The notes beneath the pieces were generated by a model. The model saw only the letters and a list, made by a program, of their open reading frames with translations. It was not told where the DNA came from and made no database searches. Below, one piece after another: positions 1-7,806 of a DNA stretch of 13,777 nt. Made by a program: the position numbers and the translations under genes. Numbering within the stretch: the stretch's first letter is position 1; each line of letters opens with the position of its first letter. Source of the DNA: Sedimenticola sp. (lineage in GTDB: Bacteria; Pseudomonadota; Gammaproteobacteria; Chromatiales; Chromatiaceae); assembly GCA_027038775.1 (NCBI GenBank), contig JALWGP010000137.1, positions 1 to 13,777 of the forward strand, read 5' to 3'.

Positions 1-1887
<1,887 letters not shown>

Positions 1888-1889
1888 TT

Positions 1890-1898
1890 AGTATACCA
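1890..1898 (-). promoter_or_regulatory. gyrB extended -10 promoter
   Basis: Read on the minus strand, the recF-gyrB gap holds TGGTATACT: a TGN extension followed by TATACT (five of six matches to TATAAT) at 1895-1890. No good -35 hexamer is found 17 bases upstream, which fits an extended -10 promoter. The predicted start near 1883 gives an AT-rich leader of about 30 bases. This would let gyrB be transcribed apart from the upstream replication genes. Inferred from sequence only. Confidence 0.55.
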
Positions 1899-1921
1899 GA
1901 ACCGGGCCCGCGCGAGGCCAT

Positions 1922-2983
1922 TCACCCGGGTGTGACCCGCCCCTGTTCCACGTGGAACATCCGGCACCCACGCCCACCGAACGGCCCTGGATCGAGCGCG
2001 GTGATGAACACCTGGACGCTCCGCTCGAGAAGCCAGCCGAGCACCGCCTCGGTGCGCTCGACATCCAGCTCCGCCCCCAGGTCATCGATCAGGAGCAACG
2101 GCGGCTCCTTGTCCCCAGCCATCATGAGCTCGAGCTGGGCGAACCCCAGGGCGTAGACCAGCAGTTTCTGCTGTCCGCGGGATAACGTTTTCGATGCAGC
2201 CCGTCCGGAAACCACCATCCTCACCTCGCCCCGGTGGGGCCCCACCGTGGTGTAGCCGAGCTTGAGGTCGGCCTGCGTCCGTTCACCGAGATCATTCCGA
2301 AGAGACCCATCTCCCCAGCCGCTGTGCAGACCAAGTTCCACCGCGAAGCCGGCCTTCAGTTCAACAAGAAACCTGTCCAGTTTCTCCTGGAGGCGCGCCA
2401 GGTAACGCCGGCGCGATTGGTGGATGCGCTCCCCCGCATCGGCCAGCTGCACATCGAAGGAGCGGGCCAGCGCCGGCTCCTGTCGACGCAACGCTGCATT
2501 GCGCTGCTTCATGGCGCGCATGTATTCGCTGACCAGTTGGTGGTACCCCTGTTCCACGTGGAACAACCCCTGATCCAGAAATCGGCGCCGCAGCTCGGGC
2601 CCCTTTTCCACCAGCTCATGGGAGGCGGGCGTCAGAATCTGCAGGGGCACGAGGCGCATCAGCTCCGAGCGACGATGGAGATCATGGCCGTCGCAGCGGG
2701 CGACCAGTGCGCGCCTCTCCCTTTTCACGCCGAGATGAAGAGCGCGCCCGGAAGCGGATCGGAGGCGGGCCACCACCTGTGCGGCGCGTGCTCCCTCCCG
2801 GACCAGGGGACCGGAATCGGAATGGCGGAAACTCCTGCCCTGTCCGAGCAGGTGGATGGCCTCGAGCAGGCTGGTCTTCCCGGCCCCATTGGGGCCGACG
2901 AGGAGGTTGACCCCTTCGGCCGGTGCGAGCTCCACCGCTTCCAGGATCCGCAGGCCTTCAATCTTCAGTTCTTCGATGCGCAC
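1922..2983 (-). CDS. recF: DNA replication and repair protein RecF
   Basis: SMC-like ATPase that loads RecA at single-strand gaps with RecO and RecR. The 353-residue product (E. coli RecF has 357) carries Walker A GPNGAGKT at 30-37, the ABC/SMC signature TLSRGQQK near 266-273 and Walker B PLLLIDDLGAELD near 295-307. The GTG at 2983 is chosen because it begins VRIEELKIEGLRI, the usual RecF N-terminus. The frame stays open upstream to 3124 but overlaps dnaN, and the added residues are not RecF-like. No Shine-Dalgarno sequence precedes the GTG, and a strong terminator hairpin lies 20-45 bases upstream, so expression is probably low or from a promoter inside dnaN, as is known in E. coli. Unusually, two parS palindromes lie in the reading frame and encode FHVEQ at 141-145 and 343-347. 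Confidence 0.96.
   Translation of the reverse strand: MRIEELKIEGLRILEAVELAPAEGVNLLVGPNGAGKTSLLEAIHLLGQGRSFRHSDSGPLVREGARAAQVVARLRSASGRALHLGVKRERRALVARCDGHDLHRRSELMRLVPLQILTPASHELVEKGPELRRRFLDQGLFHVEQGYHQLVSEYMRAMKQRNAALRRQEPALARSFDVQLADAGERIHQSRRRYLARLQEKLDRFLVELKAGFAVELGLHSGWGDGSLRNDLGERTQADLKLGYTTVGPHRGEVRMVVSGRAASKTLSRGQQKLLVYALGFAQLELMMAGDKEPPLLLIDDLGAELDVERTEAVLGWLLERSVQVFITALDPGPFGGRGCRMFHVEQGRVTPG
1944..1959. promoter_or_regulatory. parS: parS site 1 (ParB-binding centromere site)
   Basis: The sequence TGTTCCACGTGGAACA is a perfect 16-bp palindrome. It matches the chromosomal parS consensus (TGTTTCACGTGAAACA and the Pseudomonas-type TGTTCCACGTGGAAC variants) bound by ParB/Spo0J. It lies in the last codons of recF, about 2.4 kb from the candidate origin, where parS sites normally cluster. 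Confidence 0.92.
2550..2565. promoter_or_regulatory. parS: parS site 2 (ParB-binding centromere site)
   Basis: A second exact copy of TGTTCCACGTGGAACA lies in the middle of recF, about 600 bp from site 1. Both copies are followed by GGGG on the recF coding strand and read in the same phase as Phe-His-Val-Glu-Gln. Two perfect copies within 622 bp near dnaA are very unlikely by chance and fit a chromosome-segregation centromere cluster. Confidence 0.92.
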
Positions 2984-3003
2984 CGGGCAACGGGAAGGCG
3001 GCG

Positions 3004-3028
3004 AAAAAGGGGGCGATGATTCGCCCCC
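3004..3028 (-). terminator. Intrinsic terminator between dnaN and recF
   Basis: On the minus strand GGGGGCGA pairs perfectly with TCGCCCCC across a four-base loop (ATCA) and is followed at once by TTTTT: an eight-pair GC-rich stem with a U-tract. It lies 32 bases after the dnaN stop and 20 bases before the recF GTG. A weaker hairpin (CCCGGT/ACCGGG, 3041-3059) directly follows the dnaN stop. It should end or attenuate dnaN transcripts before recF. Confidence 0.85.
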
Positions 3029-3060
3029 CTGGATGGTTTCCCCGGTTTCATGGACCGGGT

Positions 3061-4167
3061 TCAAATCCGCATGGGCATGACCACGTACTTGCAGCCATCC
3101 GGATTCTCCGGGGTGATCACGCAACTGGACGAGGGATCGATGAGCCCGAAACGGACCCGTTCGTCCTCGAGCACCCCGAGCACGTCCAGCAGGTAGCCCA
3201 CGTTGAAGCCCACCGTCATCTCCTCACCCCCGTATTCCACTTCCAGCTCCTCTTCCGCCTCCTCGTGTTCAGGGTTGTGGGCCATGAGGTTGAGCAGTCC
3301 CGGCGCCGTCATGAAGCGGACTCCCCGGAACTTCTCGTTGGAAAGAATCGCCGTCCTGGAGAGCGCCTGGCGCAACGACTCCCGGTCCGCCACCAGGTCG
3401 TTGGTGTTGGCGGTGGGAATCACCTTCGCGTAGTCGGGATAGCGTCCGTCGATGAGCTTGGTGGCAAAGCTCCCGTTGGGAAAGACGACTTTCAGGAAGC
3501 CGCTGCTGAACTGCAACTCCACCGGCGGCGCCTCGCCCTTGCCCTCCAGCAGCCGGTTCAGTTCCAGCACCGCCTTCCTGGGGACGATGGCCTGGACGTC
3601 CAGGTCGTCCGGGTTCTCCAGCGATGCGTCGCACAGCGCCAGCCGGTGGCCATCGGTGGCCACGGTTCTCAGCTTGCCCGGACGTCCCTCGAAGAACATC
3701 CCGTTGAGGTAGTAGCGCACATCCTGCTGGGCCATGGCGAAGGCGGTCTTCTCCAGCAGGCGCTTGAGCAACGCCTGGGGAATGGTGAGATGCTGGGTTG
3801 CTGCCGCGATCTCCATGCTGGGGTAGTCGGCCGCCGGCAGGGTGCTGAGCCGGTAACGACCACGACCGGAGCGGAGCACCGCCTTGTCCCCTTCCACCTC
3901 CAGCGTCAGTGAGGTGCCATCGGAGAGCGCCTTGCAGATGTCGATGACCTTGCGTGCCGGCAAGGTGAACTCACCATCCTCCCCCGCTTCCACCTCTACC
4001 TGGGTCTTGACCTCGAGTTCGAGGTCAGTGGCCATGAGCGTCATGGTTCCCTGCTTCACCCGGACCAGGAGGTTGGCCAGGATGGGCAGGGTCTGTCGGC
4101 GCTCGACGATGCTGCCCACCTGGAGCAGGGCGGGCAGGAGCTCTTCCTTCGTGGTCGTGATCTTCAT
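3061..4167 (-). CDS. dnaN: DNA polymerase III beta sliding clamp
   Basis: Ring-shaped processivity clamp that tethers DNA polymerase III and many repair proteins to DNA. The product is 368 residues, close to the usual 366-367. It starts MKITTTKEELLPALLQVGSIVERRQTLPILANLLV, which corresponds to the first clamp domain. It contains the typical YPSME (about 115), YYLNGMFFE (about 150) and TDGHRLAL (about 170) motifs of the three-domain fold, and ends in the family-typical YVVMPMRI. ATG 4167 gives the standard N-terminus. It lies 224 bases after dnaA in the same direction, and that gap holds two DnaA boxes. It is followed by a strong terminator before recF. No frameshift or missing segment is seen. 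Confidence 0.98.
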   Translation of the reverse strand: MKITTTKEELLPALLQVGSIVERRQTLPILANLLVRVKQGTMTLMATDLELEVKTQVEVEAGEDGEFTLPARKVIDICKALSDGTSLTLEVEGDKAVLRSGRGRYRLSTLPAADYPSMEIAAATQHLTIPQALLKRLLEKTAFAMAQQDVRYYLNGMFFEGRPGKLRTVATDGHRLALCDASLENPDDLDVQAIVPRKAVLELNRLLEGKGEAPPVELQFSSGFLKVVFPNGSFATKLIDGRYPDYAKVIPTANTNDLVADRESLRQALSRTAILSNEKFRGVRFMTAPGLLNLMAHNPEHEEAEEELEVEYGGEEMTVGFNVGYLLDVLGVLEDERVRFGLIDPSSSCVITPENPDGCKYVVMPMRI

Positions 4168-4336
4168 TTCGGCGTCTCTAGCTATCGAATAGATTTTGTC
4201 TTTTCACCCGATTTATTGTTGTTACGCAGCCCGAAAACCGTGAGCAACTCGAGAATCTGTCGTCATTTCCGCTACTTGCATCCGTCCCTCTCCTGTATTT
4301 CCGCTGTAGAAGCAGCGGGCAATGGTGTGTGCGGAT

Positions 4337-4345
4337 TGTGGATAA
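4337..4345 (-). promoter_or_regulatory. DnaA box (perfect)
   Basis: TGTGGATAA, the reverse complement of the consensus DnaA box TTATCCACA. It faces the box at 4382-4390, 36 bases away, in inverted orientation. Confidence 0.8.
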
Positions 4346-4381
4346 CTTCCCCGGATGACTTGGGTGGAAACCGGCCACAGT

Positions 4382-4390
4382 TTATCCACA
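4382..4390 (+). promoter_or_regulatory. DnaA box (perfect)
   Basis: TTATCCACA, an exact match to the consensus DnaA box. It ends one base before the dnaA stop codon (4392-4394 on the plus strand) and is inverted relative to the box at 4337-4345. Confidence 0.82.
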
Positions 4391-4391
4391 G

Positions 4392-5753
4392 TCAGTGACT
4401 CAGGGTTCTCAACAGGTTTTTGTAGTCCTCCGCGATGCGGTTGTCCGTCTCTTTCAGTTCCTGGATCTTGCGGGTGGCATAGAGTACCGTGGTGTGGTCC
4501 TTGCCACCGAATGCCTGGCCGATCTCGGGCAGGCTGTGGTTGGTGAGCTCCTTGGCCAGGGTCATGGCCATCTGCCGCGGCCGGGCGATGGTGCGGCTGC
4601 GGTTTTTCGAGAGCATGTCGGAGCTGCGGATCTTGTAGTACTCGGCCACCACCTTCTGGATGTTCTCGATGGTGATCTGCTTGTCCTGGGCGGCGATGAG
4701 ATCACGCAGGGCGTCCTTGGCGAACTCCAGGGTGATGGGCCGGCCGGTGAATTGGGCGTTGGCCACCACCCTTCTCAGGGCGCCCTCCAGCTCGCGGATG
4801 TTGGAGCGCACCCGCTGGCCGATGAAGAAGGCCACCTCGCTGGGCAGCTCCACCCCGAAGAGCTTCTGTGCCTTGTTCATGAGGATGGCCACCCGGGTCT
4901 CCAGGTCCGGTGGCTCGATGGCCACGGTGAGCCCCCAGCCAAAGCGGGACTTGAGCCGGTCCTCCAGTCCGTCCACCTCCTTGGGAAAGCGGTCGCTGGT
5001 GAGAATGATCTGCTGCTGGGACTCGAAGAGGGCGTTGAAGGTGTGGAAGAATTCCTCTTGCGAACGCTCCTTGCCGGCGAAGAACTGGACGTCGTCGATG
5101 AGCAGGGCGTTCACCGAGCGCATGCGCTGCTTGAAAGCATCAATGGTGTTGTGCTGCAGCGCTTTCACCATCTCCGAGACGAAACCCTCGGAGTGGAGGT
5201 AGAGCACCTTGTAGTGGGGCCGGTGTTCCGCGATGAGGTTACCGATGGCGTGGAGCAGGTGGGTCTTGCCCAGGCCGGTGCCGCCGTAGATGAAGAGGGG
5301 GTTGTAGGCCTTGCCGGGCGACTCGCCGATCTGGATGCCGGCGGCGCGCGCCAGCTGGTTGGACTTCCCTTCCACGTAGTTGTCGAAGGTGAAACTCCGG
5401 TTGATGTTGATGAGTAAGTCCTCACTTTCACTTCGTGAGGCGGAAGAAACGGGTTTTTCCTGGCTGGAGTGGGCAGGGCCGAGGGCGGCCGCCGCCGGCT
5501 TGCGGCGCTCCAGGGAACCGATCTCCAGGTTGACCCGCAGTGCACCCTGGGGATCGTACTCTTCCAGGAACTCCTGGATGCGGGAGAGGTAGTGCTTGCG
5601 CACCCAGTCGAGGACAAAGGCGTTGGGGGCGTAGAGCCGCAGCTTGCCCGCCGGCTGCTCCTCGGGACACTGCAGGGGCCGGATCCAGGTGTTGAACTGC
5701 TGCGCCGGAAGTTCGCTCTCCAGTCGTGCCAGGCAATAGTTCCAGTGTTCCAT
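4392..5753 (-). CDS. dnaA: Chromosomal replication initiator DnaA
   Basis: AAA+ ATPase that binds DnaA boxes, opens the origin and recruits the replicative helicase. It has 453 residues from ATG 5753 ([28 protein letters not shown]), which matches the domain I start of gammaproteobacterial DnaA. The frame is open to a TTG at 5789, but the extra 12 residues are not family-like. Domain III has Walker A GGTGLGKT (about 157-164) and Walker [10 protein letters not shown] (about 217-225), then ILTSDRFP and the arginine-rich [13 protein letters not shown]. Domain IV ends with the DnaA-box-reading helix [15 protein letters not shown]. The linker (domain II) is short. DnaA boxes lie on both sides of the gene, consistent with autoregulation. 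Its upstream neighbour is a divergent ttcA-like gene rather than rpmH-rnpA. Confidence 0.98.
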   Translation of the reverse strand: MEHWNYCLARLESELPAQQFNTWIRPLQCPEEQPAGKLRLYAPNAFVLDWVRKHYLSRIQEFLEEYDPQGALRVNLEIGSLERRKPAAAALGPAHSSQEKPVSSASRSESEDLLININRSFTFDNYVEGKSNQLARAAGIQIGESPGKAYNPLFIYGGTGLGKTHLLHAIGNLIAEHRPHYKVLYLHSEGFVSEMVKALQHNTIDAFKQRMRSVNALLIDDVQFFAGKERSQEEFFHTFNALFESQQQIILTSDRFPKEVDGLEDRLKSRFGWGLTVAIEPPDLETRVAILMNKAQKLFGVELPSEVAFFIGQRVRSNIRELEGALRRVVANAQFTGRPITLEFAKDALRDLIAAQDKQITIENIQKVVAEYYKIRSSDMLSKNRSRTIARPRQMAMTLAKELTNHSLPEIGQAFGGKDHTTVLYATRKIQELKETDNRIAEDYKNLLRTLSH

Positions 5754-5958
5754 CTCGTTCTGTGGGCCCGGATTCCAGTGTGATTTCAAGTGTTTGTTTT
5801 GTAATGGATTTTCCAGGTATTCCAGACGCAGGCAGGGTTCTGCGAAGGGGGGTCCGGAAGCTGGGGAGACTCCAGAGTTTACTCTTCCGGAAAGAAGTTA
5901 TCCACAGCAAAATTCTTCCCCGGTTCGAGGCCTGGAACGGGGTAAAATCCAGGGGAAG
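5754..5958. other. dnaA upstream region (divergent intergenic)
   Basis: A 205-bp gap between divergent dnaA and the ttcA-like gene. It holds one perfect DnaA box (5898-5906), an AT-rich run next to dnaA (about 5780-5822), and small inverted repeats near 5868-5895 (ACTCCAGAGT, AGAGTTTACTCT, CTTCCGGAA). It probably carries both promoters, but no convincing -35/-10 pair could be picked for either gene. It is the second candidate location for oriC. Confidence 0.5.
5898..5906 (+). promoter_or_regulatory. DnaA box upstream of dnaA
   Basis: TTATCCACA, an exact consensus DnaA box, 145 bases upstream of the dnaA start and 53 bases upstream of the divergent ttcA-like start. It fits DnaA autoregulation and may also affect the divergent gene. 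Confidence 0.8.
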
Positions 5959-6705
5959 ATGAGTACCAGGACCTACAGCAGGCCCCCCAAGTCGCTGCTG
6001 CGCAAGGTGGGCCGCGCCATCGCCGATTTCGACATGATCCGGGAGGGAGACCGGCTCCTGCTGGGGGTCTCCGGCGGCAAGGACTCCCTGAGCCTGCTGC
6101 AGCTCCTCTGCCACCTGCAGACCTATGCGCCGGTGCGGTTCGATCTCGGCGTGCTCACCGTGGATCCCGAGATCGAGGGGTTCGATCCCTCGCCCCTGGT
6201 GGACTACTACCGGGACCTCGGGGTGCCCCACCACTACGTGCGCCAGCCCATCATGGAGGAGGCGAAGGCGCACATGAGCGGCGACTCCTTCTGCGCCTAT
6301 TGCGCGCGCATGAAGCGCGGCATCATGTACACCACCTGCAGGAAGGAGGGCTACAACGTGTTGGTGCTGGCCCAGCACCTGGACGACCTGGCCGAGAGCC
6401 TGCTCATGTCCCTCTTCCACGGTGGCCAGCTGCGCACCATGAAGGCCCACTACCTCAACGACGCCGGGGACATCCGCATCATCCGTCCCCTGGTCTACGC
6501 GCGCGAGACCCAGACCGCCGCCTTCGCCGCCCGTGCCGGCCTGCCGGTGGTGCCCGACTCCTGCCCCGCCTGCTTCAGCGCCCCCACCCGGCGCCAGCAC
6601 ATGAAGCAGCTGCTGGCACGGGAGGAGAAGGAGAACCCCCAGCTCTTTCCCAACCTGCTCCACGCCATGCGGCTGCTCATGCTGGAGGGCGGCATCCCCG
6701 AGTGA
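5959..6705 (+). CDS. TtcA-like tRNA 2-thiocytidine synthetase (PP-loop ATPase)
   Basis: Likely adenylating enzyme that thiolates cytidine 32 of tRNA, or a close relative of TtcA. The 248-residue product has the PP-loop SGGKDS at 38-43, a CxxC pair C112/C115 (FCAYCARMKRG) and a further C202/C205 pair (DSCPACFSAPTRRQ). These correspond to the two N-terminal and one C-terminal cysteines that hold the Fe-S cluster in TtcA. AQHLDDLAESLLMSLFHGG and IRPLVYARE match the TtcA core. It is shorter than E. coli TtcA (311 residues), so it may belong to a separate TtcA-like subgroup with a different tRNA target; no gene symbol is given for this reason. ATG 5959 is preceded by AGGGG at good spacing. The gene is divergent from dnaA and converges on the next gene, with only 16 bases between the stops. 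Confidence 0.85.
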   Translation: MSTRTYSRPPKSLLRKVGRAIADFDMIREGDRLLLGVSGGKDSLSLLQLLCHLQTYAPVRFDLGVLTVDPEIEGFDPSPLVDYYRDLGVPHHYVRQPIMEEAKAHMSGDSFCAYCARMKRGIMYTTCRKEGYNVLVLAQHLDDLAESLLMSLFHGGQLRTMKAHYLNDAGDIRIIRPLVYARETQTAAFAARAGLPVVPDSCPACFSAPTRRQHMKQLLAREEKENPQLFPNLLHAMRLLMLEGGIPE

Positions 6706-6721
6706 GCGGGTGCACGCCTCG

Positions 6722-7717
6722 TCAGGGCTCGAGGAGTTCCACCTTCACCTCGATGGGTTCCTGGCGCTCCACGCTGCCGGTGGAATAGCGGGTGATGCCG
6801 CCGCCGCTCCCCTGTCGGCGCTGCGTGGTGCCGCCGATGGGGATCCATTCCCCCAGCCGCCCGGTGACGTGGGTGGTCATCTCCTGGATGTGGTGGCTGC
6901 GCGGAGTGCCGGTAGGCTCCGCGGCGAAGGGGGAGATCTCCAGGGTCACCCGGTCGCCGTTGATCCAGGGAGTGACGTAGAAACCGCTGGTGACGTCATG
7001 GTACTGCTCCTCCACCCGGTACCTGCCCCAGGGATCGACGCTCCGGGTGAGGGTGGGCACCGACAACCCCGACTGGATGAAGGCGGGCATTCCCTCGGTG
7101 GTACGGACGTAGCGCTCGGCGTCGGTGGACCACTGCTTCCGGTTCGCCTGCACCCGGGCCTCGACCCCCTTCCCCGGCCCGGGCCGGCCGATCACCACGG
7201 TGCCCTTCTCGCCCACCGGCACCCTCCCCTGCACGTCGGCGCCACGGCGAGTCGACACCCCCGCACCACCCTGGCGCACGGCAATGCGCAGCTGCCGCGG
7301 CACCCGGTCGAAGCGCTGGATGACCTTCTTCAGCTCCGCCAGGTTCTCCGGCGAGGTGCGGATCACCAGCTGGCCGTTCATGCCGGCGACGGTGCCCCCC
7401 TCCTCCACGAAGGGGCGCAGCAGGGGCACCATCCGCTCCACCGTCTGGTGTTTCAGTGGAATGATCTCCAGGGAGGGATCGGCCAGGGCGACGGGAACAA
7501 ACAGGACGAGCAATGCCAATACCAGGAACGGGCTGTGAACGGCACTCCACGGCCCGCAGACCGGGCGGTGCCCGTGAAGCCTCCGGCGCTGCGGCTCATC
7601 TTTCCCGTGGCGGGGCGGATGGAGTCGCTGCGCTCCGGCCATCCGCCTTTTCCCGCCACGGGAAAGGCCTCCGCGGGTCGGCTTTACGCACACCGCCCGG
7701 TCTGCTCTGTCATCCAT
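6722..7717 (-). CDS. Secretin-like periplasmic protein (NolW/secretin N-domain); start uncertain
   Basis: The credible part begins with a signal peptide (hydrophobic [16 protein letters not shown] then ADPSLE, cleavage near 7480). A secretin N-type module follows ([31 protein letters not shown], then [21 protein letters not shown]). The C-terminal half ([51 protein letters not shown]) resembles the start of a secretin core domain. The protein is far too short for a full secretin channel, so an accessory periplasmic role is inferred. The start is a problem. No in-frame ATG or GTG lies just before the signal peptide. The nearest ATGs, 7642 and 7717, and a GTG at 7747 with GGGAGG upstream, put a 150-bp palindromic element inside the reading frame. 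ATG 7717 (preceded by GGTGG) is given here; the first ~60 residues are probably not native. Confidence 0.7.
   Translation of the reverse strand: MDDRADRAVCVKPTRGGLSRGGKRRMAGAQRLHPPRHGKDEPQRRRLHGHRPVCGPWSAVHSPFLVLALLVLFVPVALADPSLEIIPLKHQTVERMVPLLRPFVEEGGTVAGMNGQLVIRTSPENLAELKKVIQRFDRVPRQLRIAVRQGGAGVSTRRGADVQGRVPVGEKGTVVIGRPGPGKGVEARVQANRKQWSTDAERYVRTTEGMPAFIQSGLSVPTLTRSVDPWGRYRVEEQYHDVTSGFYVTPWINGDRVTLEISPFAAEPTGTPRSHHIQEMTTHVTGRLGEWIPIGGTTQRRQGSGGGITRYSTGSVERQEPIEVKVELLEP
7556..7705. repeat. Large imperfect palindrome (MITE/REP-like hairpin element)
   Basis: The ends are perfect 15-bp inverted repeats (GCAGACCGGGCGGTG at 7556-7570; CACCGCCCGGTCTGC at 7691-7705). Further nested arms are CGTGAAGCC/GGCTTTACG, a perfect 15-bp pair (7600-7614 with 7652-7666) and a 9-bp pair GGCGGATGG/CCATCCGCC (7614-7622 with 7639-7647) around a 16-base loop. 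Together they can fold into one long cruciform or RNA hairpin. Similarity between the arms stops just outside the ends. It has no coding role of its own and looks like a non-autonomous repeat inserted at the 5' end of the secretin-like gene. Confidence 0.8.
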
Positions 7718-7771
7718 CTCATTCCACCGTTTTTTCAGACTCGTCACCTGCCGGTCCCTCCCTTCTTCTGC

Positions 7772-7779
7772 AGTATAAT
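7772..7779. promoter_or_regulatory. Divergent promoter core with overlapping -10 elements
   Basis: AGTATAAT reads TATAAT on the plus strand (7774-7779, 28 bases before the oxidoreductase ATG) and TATACT on the minus strand (7777-7772, 25 bases before the GTG at 7747). One near-symmetrical AT-rich core could therefore serve both divergent genes. No clear -35 hexamer is seen on either side. The plus-strand leader would be only about 20 bases and lacks a Shine-Dalgarno sequence. Confidence 0.55.
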
Positions 7780-7806
7780 GCCCCTTTGCTCCCGTCGCCC
7801 GTACCC

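Larger units (their letters stand above)
4168..4391. other. oriC: Candidate oriC / dnaA-dnaN intergenic region
   Basis: This 224-bp gap in an otherwise packed region has two perfect DnaA boxes at its dnaA side and an AT-rich stretch at its dnaN side (about 4178-4224). The AT-rich stretch contains GATTTTGTCTTTTC and GATTTATTGTTGTT, which loosely resemble the 13-mers of an unwinding element. The layout fits a compact origin and/or the dnaN promoter under DnaA control. Few boxes are visible, so the alternative site upstream of dnaA (5754-5958) cannot be excluded. The call is an inference from location and motifs. Confidence 0.5.

Noticed and set aside
2984..3124. Longer recF start overlapping dnaN
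   Set aside because: The frame runs through the terminator hairpin and the end of dnaN. The RecF-type N-terminus begins at GTG 2983.
5367..5382. Possible third parS (TTCCACGTAGTTG) within dnaA
   Set aside because: Only the core TTCCACGT matches and the right arm is not palindromic; this is expected by chance in coding DNA.
5754..5789. Longer dnaA start at TTG 5789
   Set aside because: The 12 added residues do not resemble DnaA domain I, while ATG 5753 gives the standard N-terminus.
7556..7705. Reading the large palindrome as an integron attC site or a CRISPR repeat
   Set aside because: There is no attC-type GTTRRRY core, no neighbouring gene cassette, and no repeat-spacer periodicity. The nested symmetrical arms fit a MITE/REP-like hairpin better.
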